From: Porticoccus litoralis
GTDB taxonomy: Bacteria > Pseudomonadota > Gammaproteobacteria > Pseudomonadales > Porticoccaceae
Length of the DNA: 64,000 bases
Reading direction: 5' to 3'
NCBI RefSeq assembly: GCF_030676955.1
Contig: NZ_JAUUUU010000002.1
Coordinates: 186,001-250,000 of the forward strand
Of the stretch, positions 43,421-52,546 are shown piece by piece. Numbering within the stretch: the stretch's first letter is position 1; each line of letters starts with the position of its first letter. The translations under genes and the position numbers were made by a program. The notes below the pieces were generated by a model that was not told where the DNA came from, made no database searches, and saw only the letters and a program-made list of their open reading frames with translations.

Positions 43421-44659
43421 ATGGATGTCAATGTGAGAGAGATTCTACTGATCAACGTGGCCGGGGAAGACAAGCCCGGTATTACCAGCGCGGTTTCCCG
43501 GGTGCTGGATGAGCACGGCGCTGACATTCTGGATATCGGACAGGCGGTGATTCACGACAATCTCAATCTGGGCATCCTGGCTAAGATTCCGGAGGGGCAG
43601 TCCCCGGAAAAAGTACAGAAAGAAATTCTCTACAGCCTTCACGCCATGGATATGAAAGTCCGCTTTCAGCCAATTTCCGAGGAAAGTTACGAGCACTGGG
43701 TCGCCCAACAGGGCAAGCCACGGCATATCGTGACGCTTCTGGCGCGCAGGGTGGCAGCTCACCATATTGCCCGAGTGACGGCAGTCACCGTCACCCAGGG
43801 ATTGAATATCGACAAAATTACCCGCCTTTCGGGTCGTGTGCCGCTTGAGCACATGGAGGCCAATACCAAGGCGTGCGTTGAATTTTCCCTTCGCGGAGAA
43901 CCCGATGACCTGGGAGCTCTTCGCGCCTCACTGCTGGAGTTGTCCACGGAACTGGATATCGATATCGCCTATCAGGAAGACAATATTTATCGTCGTAACC
44001 GGCGCCTGGTGGTGTTTGATATGGATTCCACGTTGATCGAAGCGGAGGTCATCGATGAGCTGGCACGGGAGGCGGGTGTCGGTGATGAAGTTGCGGCTAT
44101 TACCGAAGCGGCGATGCGTGGTGAGCTGGACTTTATTGCCAGTTTTTCCAAGCGCCTAGGGTTGCTGCAGGGGCTTGATGCCTCTGTGCTGGATGCTATT
44201 TCGGCCCGGTTGAAGCTCACCGAGGGTGCCGAACTGCTGATTTCCAATTTGCGGCGTCTGGGCTACAAAACGGCAATTCTGTCTGGCGGTTTCGATTTTT
44301 TTGCGCGGCGTATCCAAGAGCAACTGGGTATCGATTATGTCTATGCGAACCAGCTGGAGATTGAAGGCGGCAAGGTGACCGGTCGGGTTACCGGTGAGGT
44401 GGTGGACGGTCAGCGAAAGGCTCAATTGCTGCGGGATATTGCTGCCCGTGAAAATATTTCACTGGAGCAGGTGATTGCCGTGGGAGATGGCGCTAATGAT
44501 CTGCCGATGCTGAGCATTGCCGGTTTGGGCATTGCCTTCCGAGCGAAACCGCTGGTGAAGGCAAATGCCAAGCAGTCAATTTCCAAGCTGGGGTTGGACG
44601 GGATCCTTTACCTGATGGGACTGAGTGACCGGGATACGTTGTTCTGGACCCAGTCCTAA
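43421..44659 (+). CDS. serB: Phosphoserine phosphatase
   Basis: Final step of serine synthesis. 412 residues: an N-terminal tandem ACT-like region (about 5-180, REILLINVAGEDKPGITSAVS) and a HAD phosphatase domain with motif I DMDSTLIEAEVIDELA, motif II SGG (AILSGGFDFF) and motif III/IV GDGANDLPML. ATG 43421 is used; GTG 43433 would give an N terminus (MREILLIN) even closer to Pseudomonas SerB, and neither has a strong ribosome binding site. The longer open frame from 43337 overlaps the promoter. Confidence 0.95.
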   Translation: MDVNVREILLINVAGEDKPGITSAVSRVLDEHGADILDIGQAVIHDNLNLGILAKIPEGQSPEKVQKEILYSLHAMDMKVRFQPISEESYEHWVAQQGKPRHIVTLLARRVAAHHIARVTAVTVTQGLNIDKITRLSGRVPLEHMEANTKACVEFSLRGEPDDLGALRASLLELSTELDIDIAYQEDNIYRRNRRLVVFDMDSTLIEAEVIDELAREAGVGDEVAAITEAAMRGELDFIASFSKRLGLLQGLDASVLDAISARLKLTEGAELLISNLRRLGYKTAILSGGFDFFARRIQEQLGIDYVYANQLEIEGGKVTGRVTGEVVDGQRKAQLLRDIAARENISLEQVIAVGDGANDLPMLSIAGLGIAFRAKPLVKANAKQSISKLGLDGILYLMGLSDRDTLFWTQS

Positions 44660-44684
44660 TCAGCGTTTGGCCGGGTTTTAAGCG

Positions 44685-46787
44685 TTACGACTCTTCGTCG
44701 TTAAAGTCATAGTCCATTCTTCTTGATGGGGACTGCAGGAAGTGGCCCTGAATATAGTGCACTCCAGAGGTCCACAGGGCTGGTATCATCTCGGCTCTCT
44801 CCACAAACGGCACGATAATCTGCTCGTTTTCATCTTCCTTGAGTCGACCGATAAGCTCTTCCAGTTCTGACATGCCCCCGTCCTGTTGGGAGGCTCTCTC
44901 GACAATGACGCTGTCGAATTTGACATAGTTGACCGAAAGTTTTTGCAGCAGGGTCATGGGCTCGATGGCAAGGCCAAAATGGGATAGGGCTACATCGCCG
45001 TTAATCTTTCTAAGCTCGTTAATTAGGTCGACCGAACGATTAAATTGCTGGGCCACATCAATTTCCCGCAGCTGAAAAATCACCTGCCGAGGTGACAGGC
45101 TTGAAGCCTTTAGAGCGACTTTGAGCCAGGTGATGAAGGTGTCGTCACAAATGGTTTGAATGCTGATATTAATGAACAGTCGGGTTTTGGGTGAGGACTT
45201 GAGCTTTTCTGACAGTGTTTTGAAAGACTCCAGAATCACCCAGCGATCAATTTCCGAGGCTACGTTGGTTTTAAACACTTTGGCAACGAAGTTGTCCGGC
45301 AAAGCTGCAGTTTTCTCATTGTCCTTGGTGTGCAGTAGCACTTCGTAGAACTCATCGTCCTGGCTTTGCAGAGGAATGATTGGCTGGTAGAACAATTCGA
45401 ATTGCTTGCTTTCCAGCATGTTCCTGGCAACGTCGTCCAGATCTTCCTCACAAAACTCGTGGCCGACTTCGGATTCATAGAGCTTGGCACCGTTGGCAAA
45501 ACTGCCATTATTTGCTCTGTAAAGTTCATTGAGTGCTGACAGGGCCCGATCAATACAGCCTTCAGCTGTGGTTACTGTCTCGCTAATGACTGAAGCACCA
45601 ATGCCCAGTGTCACAGTTCGTGTGAGGTTGCTCAGCTCGAAAATATGTGATGCAACGGCTTCACAGAGCTTGGTGGCATAGTGCATCCCCGCATCGGTCC
45701 CGGTGTTGGTCATGATCATGACAAAGGTGTCTTCTTTGAACCGCTTGAGAGGGTAGCCTTCCGGGTTTTCCTCGTTGATCTTGTCCACCAGCTGTGTGAC
45801 CAATTGTTCGGTCTGTTGAACGCCGACCTCTTCCAGAATACTGGGGTAGTTGTCCAGGGTGATGTACAGCATGATGGCACTGTTGTGCTTGGTCGCTGCC
45901 TGGCGTATCGCAATGTTCACCATGTCGATTACTTTGTCGCGCTGAATGCTCACGGCATCACTATCTTCCTGGAAGCCGCTGACAGTGGCGTTGAGCCCTC
46001 CTTCATGTCCACCCTCGAGAAAATCGCTGGCGATCAGGAACTCCAGCGCGGGTTCACCCTGGTAATCGACCTTGGCAATGCGCGCTTCAATGGGCACTGG
46101 AATACGGTCGTTGGTCATGCCGGTAAACGTCAGTTTTTCGACAAAGATATCTTCTTCCCCGTCGATGGGGCGGAGGTATTCCTTCAGCCTGTCCTGATCT
46201 TCCGGGGCAATGCTGTCGATGACCGGCAGGCAAACCATGCTCTCACTGTCCAGATATCCAAACAGTTGTGAAAAACTGTCGTTGGTGAATAGGTAGGTGC
46301 CTTCCTGAACAATGGCAATGGCGTCTACAGATGAGCCGAGCAGACGGTCACAACGGCCCTCCGAGTCGGCATATTTGCGTCGGCAATGGCGCAATTGACG
46401 GCGTTGCTCCAGGTTGAACAGGGTGCGGCTCAGTACATGCAGCAGGTGCTGGTCTTCATCCATGGGGATTACATCTTCGGCGCCCAGGCGAAGACCTTCG
46501 ACAATGGATTGGGGGTTGTACTCGTCAGAAATGAGAATGGTGGGCGTGTCTGTATTCAGGCGACGCAACAGCGCAAAAATGCTTTTGACCGGGGTTTGAG
46601 TGCCATTGAACTGGCCGATGATCAGGTCCCAGCTTCTGTCCTGCAGTAACTTGGAAAGGACCGCTTCATTCTCGACGTGTTTGGATTCAACGCGATAGTT
46701 GGCATTCCGTAACAGGCTGACAATGCGGTTGGCTTCTTCAAAGCTGTCGTGAACCAGCAGTAGTGTCAGTGCGTTGTCTGATGACAT
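44685..46787 (-). CDS. fimX: FimX-like REC-PAS-GGDEF-EAL protein, degenerate catalytic sites
   Basis: 700 residues: receiver-like domain (about 1-125) lacking the usual phospho-acceptor Asp (DLIIGQFNG), PAS domain (about 145-265), GGDEF domain with the signature replaced by FKEDTF, and EAL domain with EVL in place of EAL (FELFYQPIIPL...YEVLLHT). This is the pattern of P. aeruginosa FimX, a high-affinity cyclic-di-GMP receptor that promotes type IV pilus assembly. FimX also lies next to serB there. Start ATG 46787 aligns with the receiver domain; the upstream extension of 23 codons is unlikely. Confidence 0.88.
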   Translation of the reverse strand: MSSDNALTLLLVHDSFEEANRIVSLLRNANYRVESKHVENEAVLSKLLQDRSWDLIIGQFNGTQTPVKSIFALLRRLNTDTPTILISDEYNPQSIVEGLRLGAEDVIPMDEDQHLLHVLSRTLFNLEQRRQLRHCRRKYADSEGRCDRLLGSSVDAIAIVQEGTYLFTNDSFSQLFGYLDSESMVCLPVIDSIAPEDQDRLKEYLRPIDGEEDIFVEKLTFTGMTNDRIPVPIEARIAKVDYQGEPALEFLIASDFLEGGHEGGLNATVSGFQEDSDAVSIQRDKVIDMVNIAIRQAATKHNSAIMLYITLDNYPSILEEVGVQQTEQLVTQLVDKINEENPEGYPLKRFKEDTFVMIMTNTGTDAGMHYATKLCEAVASHIFELSNLTRTVTLGIGASVISETVTTAEGCIDRALSALNELYRANNGSFANGAKLYESEVGHEFCEEDLDDVARNMLESKQFELFYQPIIPLQSQDDEFYEVLLHTKDNEKTAALPDNFVAKVFKTNVASEIDRWVILESFKTLSEKLKSSPKTRLFINISIQTICDDTFITWLKVALKASSLSPRQVIFQLREIDVAQQFNRSVDLINELRKINGDVALSHFGLAIEPMTLLQKLSVNYVKFDSVIVERASQQDGGMSELEELIGRLKEDENEQIIVPFVERAEMIPALWTSGVHYIQGHFLQSPSRRMDYDFNDEES

Positions 46788-46948
46788 CTTAAGTCGATCC
46801 CTCAATAAAGGTCTGATTATGCAGGCGTTATGGCTGGATATTATAGAGTAATGCAACTCGCAGATTACAGTTGTCGTAGTCTGGTCTTGGGGGCTGAAGT
46901 TGAAATGTTGCCCGGATAGTACTCCTTATGAGATGCATATCACATTTA

Positions 46949-47971
46949 TTATGGTGCGTGTTGGAGGTTTATGGGCATTTTGTAAGGGATCCCCGGCAGC
47001 TCTCTGACCAGTTTTGGCACCAGGTAGCCAGGCAGGGTGGCAAGCAACTCCCGATGCAATGAGCGGGCGAGCTCATCGGATACAGCGAAATGGGCGGCAC
47101 CGGCAATATGGTCGAGCTGATGGAGATAATAGGGGAGTACGCTGCACTCGAACAGGCGCTCGGAAAGCTGACCAAGAACTCGGGGTGCGTCGTTGATGTC
47201 TGCCAGAAGTACAGTTTGGTTCAGCAGAGTGATACCGGTATTGCGTAAACGAACCAGTGCTTTGCGAGTATTTTCGTCGAGCTCGTTGGGGTGGTTGCTG
47301 TGAATCACCACTGATGTGAACAGCCGGGAATCGCCTAGCCATTGCAGCAGGTGGTCGGTGATCCTGTCGGGGATGACCACGGGCAGACGGGTGTGAATAC
47401 GCAGACGTTTCACGTGGTGGATAGCCTCCAATTGTGATGTCAGCCATTCAAGCTGGCGGTCGCTGGCCGCCAGGGGATCGCCCCCGCTGAAAATTACTTC
47501 GCTGATGGATGGGTCCGCGGCAATATAGTCCAGTGCCTGCTGCCATTCGCTGCGGCCGGGTTTGTTGTCCCCGTAGGGAAAGTGGCGACGGAAGCAGTAG
47601 CGACAGTTGATGGCGCAGTTGGGGCTGACAATCAGTAATACCCTGCCGTGATATTTGTGTACCAGGCCCGGTACAGGGTTGGCATTCAACTCTTCCAGAG
47701 GGTCGTTGCTGTATCCAGGTGTGGCCAGTAGTTCAGTACCCAGGGGTAGCACTTGGCGCAATAAGGGATCGTTGGGGTTGCCACGCTCAATACGCTGCAG
47801 GTAAGCCTGGGGTACCCTCAGTGGGAAGTCGCTGTGGGCCGCCAGTGCACCATCCAATAGTGCGGGGTCGAGCTCCAGCTTCTGCAGGAGCTCTTTGGGA
47901 TCGCGGATACTGGTGGCAAGTTGTTCTTGCCAGCTCAGGCTATCCACAGTTGTGGCAGAACCGGTTATCAT
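46949..47971 (-). CDS. epmB: EF-P-specific lysine 2,3-aminomutase
   Basis: Radical-SAM, PLP-dependent enzyme that makes (R)-beta-lysine for elongation factor P. 340 residues. The SAM cluster motif is C-x3-C-x2-C in NCAINCRYCFRRHFPY, followed by FSGGDPLAASDRQLEWL and the PLP region near the C terminus. It is divergent from efp with a gap under 50 bases, and epmA lies just past efp, so all three partners are adjacent. Confidence 0.95.
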   Translation of the reverse strand: MITGSATTVDSLSWQEQLATSIRDPKELLQKLELDPALLDGALAAHSDFPLRVPQAYLQRIERGNPNDPLLRQVLPLGTELLATPGYSNDPLEELNANPVPGLVHKYHGRVLLIVSPNCAINCRYCFRRHFPYGDNKPGRSEWQQALDYIAADPSISEVIFSGGDPLAASDRQLEWLTSQLEAIHHVKRLRIHTRLPVVIPDRITDHLLQWLGDSRLFTSVVIHSNHPNELDENTRKALVRLRNTGITLLNQTVLLADINDAPRVLGQLSERLFECSVLPYYLHQLDHIAGAAHFAVSDELARSLHRELLATLPGYLVPKLVRELPGIPYKMPINLQHAP

Positions 47972-48018
47972 AGCGCGCTCTTATTTTGAGGAAGTATTTA
48001 CCGAGTGTTGAGGCAATA

Positions 48019-48582
48019 ATGGCAAACTATTCTACCAACGAATTTCGCTCCGGTCTGAAAGTCATGCTGGATGGCGATCCCTGCTCCATTGTGGAGAATG
48101 AATTTGTAAAACCTGGCAAGGGACAGGCTTTCAACCGTGTTCGTTTGCGCAACCTGAAAACCGGTCGGGTTTGGGAGCGTACTTTCAAGTCGGGCGATAG
48201 TCTGGAAGGAGCTGATGTCACAGACCGGGATATGCAGTATCTCTACAATGACGGTGAATACTGGCACTTTATGGAGCCGGACACCTTTGAACAGCATCAG
48301 GCTGATGCCAAGATAGTTGGCGATGCTGCCCAGTGGTTGCGCGAACAAGACACCGTTATTGTCACTCTCTACAACGGTGCACCCCTCTCCGTGATGCCGC
48401 CGAACCATGTGGAGCTGGAAATTGTTGAGACCGACCCGGGCCTGAAGGGCGACACTGCCCAGGGTGGCACCAAGCCGGCTACATTGGCCACTGGAGCCGT
48501 AGTGAAGGTTCCTCTGTTCCTTAACATTGGTGATGTGGTTCGTGTTGATACCCGTACCGGCGAATATCTCAGCCGTGCGTAG
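48019..48582 (+). CDS. efp: Elongation factor P
   Basis: Relieves ribosome stalling at polyproline. 187 residues; the tip lysine is Lys34 in KPGKGQAFNRVR, the site beta-lysylated by EpmA. ATG 48019 has GAGG five bases upstream; an in-frame start at 47986 is too long. A strong terminator follows at 48651. Confidence 0.98.
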   Translation: MANYSTNEFRSGLKVMLDGDPCSIVENEFVKPGKGQAFNRVRLRNLKTGRVWERTFKSGDSLEGADVTDRDMQYLYNDGEYWHFMEPDTFEQHQADAKIVGDAAQWLREQDTVIVTLYNGAPLSVMPPNHVELEIVETDPGLKGDTAQGGTKPATLATGAVVKVPLFLNIGDVVRVDTRTGEYLSRA

Positions 48583-48650
48583 CATGTAGCTGAGCATATG
48601 AAGTAAGCCAGATTTCTATCGGGTATATGCTTGAACTATGCAGGCTGAAT

Positions 48651-48676
48651 AAGGGTGGCACTGGCCACCCTTTTTT
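48651..48676 (+). terminator. Rho-independent terminator after efp
   Basis: A 9-bp stem AAGGGTGGC / GCCACCCTT with ACTG loop followed by T6. It ends the efp transcript and shows that the next gene cannot start at the in-frame codon 48655, which lies inside the hairpin. Confidence 0.92.
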
Positions 48677-48741
48677 ATTTGGGTGATAACCGGGGCAAGA
48701 TGGCCTGGTTGTCGTGTGAAAGGGTTTTTTGGGAGTTTCTG

Positions 48742-49716
48742 TTGAGTCTAGACAGGAAGGCAGATTGGCGGCCGACGGCAACGCTGGAAACCCTGGTGCA
48801 AAGGGCGAAGCTGTTGTCACATCTCCGTGCCCATTTCGTTGCAACCGGAGCTATGGAAGTGGATGTTCCGGTGCTAGCGGAGTCTTGTGTATCTGATTTG
48901 CATATTGATTGTCTGCAAACCAGTGTCAACGACAGTGTGCAGTATCTGCAAAGCTCCCCCGAGTACTACATGAAACGCTTGCTGGCGTACGGTTGTGGCA
49001 GTATTTATTACCTTGGAAAAGCCTTCCGTGACGGCGAAGTGGGGCCGCGACATAATCCTGAATTTACCATGCTTGAATGGTATCGCCCGGGCTGGGATGA
49101 GCATCAGTTGATGTCTGAGGTGGCGGCGCTATTGTCGCCCCTGATCGCCGATCTGAATACGGTGACCTATAGCTATGGTCAGGTGTTTGAAGAGGCAACC
49201 GGTCTCGATCCCCATGTGGCAGATTTAGTAGCTGTGCAAGAATATGCGTCAGACCTTTCGGGTAGTAGCTTTGCGCAGGAAAGCCGGTCCACTTGCCTGG
49301 ATTTGATATTCAGTCTCGCCGTCGAGCCGACACTGCAGGATGGCTTGGTGTTTGTCCACGATTACCCGGCCTGCCAGTCAGCGTTGGCTCGAGTCGATAC
49401 CAATAGTTGTGGTCGGCAGGTCGCCCGGCGATTTGAGGCATTTCTCAATCGTATGGAATTGGCAAATGGTTACTATGAGTTGACCGACCCGGTGGAGCAG
49501 AAGAACCGTTTTCTGGAAGATATGAGGTTGCGCAAGTCTGCCGGTAAATCCGAGCCTCCCGTGGACGAAAATCTTCTCGCCGCCCTGTCCTACGGGTTAC
49601 CAGGTTGTGCTGGGGTAGCACTAGGTGTCGATCGCCTCCTCATGCAGCTTCTCAAACTCGATACCATTGCCGAGAGCATGCCGTTTGCACAAGGGGTAAT
49701 GTCCGATGGTAGATAA
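48742..49716 (+). CDS. epmA: Elongation factor P--(R)-beta-lysine ligase
   Basis: Lysyl-tRNA synthetase paralogue that attaches beta-lysine to Lys34 of EF-P. 324 residues, equal to E. coli EpmA. Class II synthetase core without an anticodon domain: motif 2 AFRDGEVGPRHNPEFTMLEWYRPG region, motif 3 GVALGVDRLLMQLL. TTG 48742 is the start: GGGAG lies six bases upstream and the product (MSLDRKADWRPTA) has the family N terminus. The 3' end overlaps miaA by 11 bases. Confidence 0.93.
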   Translation: MSLDRKADWRPTATLETLVQRAKLLSHLRAHFVATGAMEVDVPVLAESCVSDLHIDCLQTSVNDSVQYLQSSPEYYMKRLLAYGCGSIYYLGKAFRDGEVGPRHNPEFTMLEWYRPGWDEHQLMSEVAALLSPLIADLNTVTYSYGQVFEEATGLDPHVADLVAVQEYASDLSGSSFAQESRSTCLDLIFSLAVEPTLQDGLVFVHDYPACQSALARVDTNSCGRQVARRFEAFLNRMELANGYYELTDPVEQKNRFLEDMRLRKSAGKSEPPVDENLLAALSYGLPGCAGVALGVDRLLMQLLKLDTIAESMPFAQGVMSDGR

Positions 49717-50695
49717 ACTGCATCCGGCCATTTTCCTGATGGGGCCGACGGCGACGGGTAAAACCGACTTGGCTATTGCTCTGCAGCAACACCTGCCGGT
49801 GGAGTTGATCAGCGTGGATTCGGCACTGGTCTACCGGGGTATGGATATTGGCACCGCCAAGCCTTCTATCGAGGTGCTTCAGCACGCCCCCCACCGTTTA
49901 ATCGATATTAAAGACCCGGCTGAGCCATATTCTGCTGCTGCGTTTGCGCGGGATGCCAGACAGGCCATGGACGATATACGAGCTGCTGGAAAAATTCCTC
50001 TGCTGGTGGGCGGCACCATGTTGTATTTCAAGGCCTTGCTGGATGGGCTGGGGGACATGCCTCCTGCCTCGCCGGAAATCCGCGAGGACATCGAGCGACA
50101 GGCACAGGAAAAGGGCTGGCCCTGGATGCATCAGCAACTGGCACAGGTTGACCCCCAGTCGGCTGACAATATCCATCCTAATCATTCTCAGCGCATACAG
50201 CGTGCTCTGGAAGTGTATCGTGCTACCGGAAAGCCAATGTCCGTGTTCAAGCAGGAGCAGCAGCAGGGGAGTCGTCTTGGCCCTGTGGGCGAGCGTTATC
50301 AGGTGACCCAAATTGCCTTGTTGGTCCATCAGCGGGCCCTGTTACACCATCGTATTGAGCAGCGGTTTATGACCATGTTGGAGGCAGGTCTGGAAGCTGA
50401 GGTGCGGCACTTATTCCAGCGGGGGGATCTTCAGGAAGACATGCCTTCCATGAGAGCCGTGGGTTACCGCCAGATGTGGCAATATCTGGCGGGGGAACTG
50501 ACCTATGATGAAATGGTGCAGGCTGGCATGGCGGCGACCCGACAGCTGGCAAAACGCCAGCTCACGTGGTTACGGGGATGGACCGGGTTGCATGAAATTT
50601 TTATTGACACTGTGACTGGCCAGTCAATAAATTTTTCCGAGATTGAGGCAGAGTGCTTGAAAATTCTGCAAAATGAACCCATATACAAGGTGTAG
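49706..50695 (+). CDS. miaA: tRNA dimethylallyltransferase
   Basis: Adds a dimethylallyl group to A37 of tRNAs reading UNN codons. 329 residues with the P-loop GPTATGKTDLA, SVDSALVYRGMDIGTAKP, and the tRNA-binding TRQLAKRQLTWLRG near the C terminus. The start lies inside the end of epmA. The next gene is hfq, as in most gammaproteobacteria. Confidence 0.97.
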   Translation: MVDKLHPAIFLMGPTATGKTDLAIALQQHLPVELISVDSALVYRGMDIGTAKPSIEVLQHAPHRLIDIKDPAEPYSAAAFARDARQAMDDIRAAGKIPLLVGGTMLYFKALLDGLGDMPPASPEIREDIERQAQEKGWPWMHQQLAQVDPQSADNIHPNHSQRIQRALEVYRATGKPMSVFKQEQQQGSRLGPVGERYQVTQIALLVHQRALLHHRIEQRFMTMLEAGLEAEVRHLFQRGDLQEDMPSMRAVGYRQMWQYLAGELTYDEMVQAGMAATRQLAKRQLTWLRGWTGLHEIFIDTVTGQSINFSEIEAECLKILQNEPIYKV

Positions 50696-50805
50696 GCCCA
50701 CGAGTATGATGGCTTCCCTACATGGATTTCCGGTTTCGCCGTAGCAAAAAGTGATTGAATGTTTTTACGGCGGTTTATTTTGTTCCTTTATTTAGGAGAA
50801 TCACA

Positions 50806-51066
50806 ATGTCAAAAGGGCATAATCTACAAGACCCTTTTCTAAACGTCTTACGAAAAGAACGTATCCCTGTCTCGATCTTTCTGGTCAACGGTATCAAATT
50901 ACAGGGCCAGATTGAGTCCTTCGACCAGTTCGTCGTCCTGTTGAAAAACACCGTCAGCCAAATGGTCTACAAGCATGCCATTTCTACTGTGGTCCCTTCA
51001 CGTCCTGTGCGTTTGCCCATGTCGACCCCCGGCGGTCCGGATGACATGATGGATGCTGGCGAATAA
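50806..51066 (+). CDS. hfq: RNA chaperone Hfq
   Basis: Hexameric Sm-like protein that pairs small RNAs with mRNAs. 86 residues with the Sm1 (SKGHNLQDPFLNVLRKERI, VSIFLVNGIKLQGQIESFD) and Sm2 (FVVLLKNTVSQMVYKHAIST) motifs and a short C-terminal tail. ATG 50806 has AGGAG seven bases upstream. hflX starts 15 bases after it. Confidence 0.98.
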   Translation: MSKGHNLQDPFLNVLRKERIPVSIFLVNGIKLQGQIESFDQFVVLLKNTVSQMVYKHAISTVVPSRPVRLPMSTPGGPDDMMDAGE

Positions 51067-51081
51067 CTGAAGAGGTACTGA

Positions 51082-52395
51082 TTGTTTTTTGAACGACCGG
51101 AGTCAGGTGAGCTCGCTATTCTGGTGCATTTAAACCTGAGCAGTGAGGATGAACCTGAAGACCCCCGGGAATTTGAGGAACTCGTACTATCTGCTGGTGG
51201 CGATCCGGTTGCTCTGGTATCAGGGCAGCGCAGTTCACCACATCCAAAATATTTTGTCGGCACCGGTAAGCTTGAAGAACTGGTTGAGCTGGTTCATGAG
51301 ACCTGTGCCGAACTGGTGATCTTTAACCACAATCTTTCCCCAAGCCAGGAACGAAACCTGGAGGCAGCACTCAAGTGCCGTGTTCTGGATCGTACCGGGC
51401 TGATTCTCGATATTTTCGCCCAGCGAGCCCGCACCCACGAGGGTAAATTGCAGGTTGAGCTGGCGCAATTGCAGCATATGTCGACCCGACTGGTCCGTGG
51501 CTGGACTCACCTGGAAAGACAGAAAGGTGGCATCGGTCTGCGCGGCCCGGGTGAAACCCAGCTGGAAACAGACAGGCGGCTGTTACGCGCGAGAATTAAA
51601 TCCATTCAGAAACGCCTGGAAAAAGTTCGTAGTCAGCGCGACCAGGGGCGGCGTTCCCGTCAGCGTGCCGAGTTGCCCACAGTTTCCTTGGTGGGTTACA
51701 CCAATGCCGGAAAATCGACACTGTTCAACCGCCTTACGAATTCCGAGGTCTACGCGGCAGACCAGCTTTTTGCCACGCTGGATCCCACCATGCGCAGGGT
51801 TGAACTGGAAGGCCTGGGGCCGGTTATTCTGGCCGATACTGTTGGCTTTATCAGTCATTTGCCCCACAAACTGGTGGAAGCTTTTCGTGCAACTCTGGAG
51901 GAAGCAGCAAGTGCTTCACTGTTGTTGCATGTCATTGACGCCCATAGTGAGGAGCGGCCGACCAACATTGCCCGGGTTGATGAAGTCTTGTTAGAAATCG
52001 GCGCCCTCGAATTACCGACATTGATGGTATTTAACAAAATCGATCTTATTGAAAACAGCACCCCTCGACTGGAGCGTGATGACAGTGGGCGCCCCTGTGC
52101 TGTGTGGCTCTCCGCCCAGACAGGAGAGGGCTGTGAACTATTGTTCGAGGCGCTGATCGAATTACTCGGTTCAGAGATGGTGCGGGAAACGATTGTTCTG
52201 CCCCCTACGATGGGTCGGTTGCGGGCCATGTTGTACAGTAGCAATGCCGTGGTGTCGGAAAGGCAGGGTGGCACAGGTGAAGTCCAATTGGACATTACCT
52301 TGCCCAAGACAGATTTTTTACGCTTGTTGAAAGCAGAAAATCTGACGCTGGAAGAATTACGTAAACTATCTGGCAATCATCAACACATTGCATGA
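51082..52395 (+). CDS. hflX: Ribosome-associated GTPase HflX
   Basis: GTPase that splits stalled or stress-hibernating 70S ribosomes. 437 residues: N-terminal HflX domain with a long helical hairpin (about 125-190), G domain with GYTNAGKSTLFN, DTVGF and NKID, and a short C-terminal domain. The start is TTG 51082, with AGAGG six bases upstream, giving MFFERPESGELAILVHL, like Pseudomonas HflX. Confidence 0.96.
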   Translation: MFFERPESGELAILVHLNLSSEDEPEDPREFEELVLSAGGDPVALVSGQRSSPHPKYFVGTGKLEELVELVHETCAELVIFNHNLSPSQERNLEAALKCRVLDRTGLILDIFAQRARTHEGKLQVELAQLQHMSTRLVRGWTHLERQKGGIGLRGPGETQLETDRRLLRARIKSIQKRLEKVRSQRDQGRRSRQRAELPTVSLVGYTNAGKSTLFNRLTNSEVYAADQLFATLDPTMRRVELEGLGPVILADTVGFISHLPHKLVEAFRATLEEAASASLLLHVIDAHSEERPTNIARVDEVLLEIGALELPTLMVFNKIDLIENSTPRLERDDSGRPCAVWLSAQTGEGCELLFEALIELLGSEMVRETIVLPPTMGRLRAMLYSSNAVVSERQGGTGEVQLDITLPKTDFLRLLKAENLTLEELRKLSGNHQHIA

Positions 52396-52497
52396 CACGT
52401 CATGCCTCAATGAATGCGGATCAGGCTTTGCCGGGCCCTATCGGGGGCAAGCTTTTAGATGAATTGATACTGAAAACGTAGTATTTGCAGGGCGGCT

Positions 52498-52506
52498 TGG
52501 TACAAT
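52498..52506 (+). promoter_or_regulatory. Candidate hflKC promoter, extended -10
   Basis: TGGTACAAT is an extended -10 element (TGn plus TACAAT) in the 150-base hflX-hflK gap. No good -35 is seen, as is common for extended -10 promoters. Confidence 0.4.
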
Positions 52507-52546
52507 CAGCAGCCGTTTCATAACGAGCGAATTAACGGAGAAGACT

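Noticed and set aside
48655..48741. N-terminal extension of epmA from an in-frame upstream codon
   Set aside because: The codon lies inside the efp terminator hairpin; TTG 48742 has a proper ribosome binding site and gives the family length.
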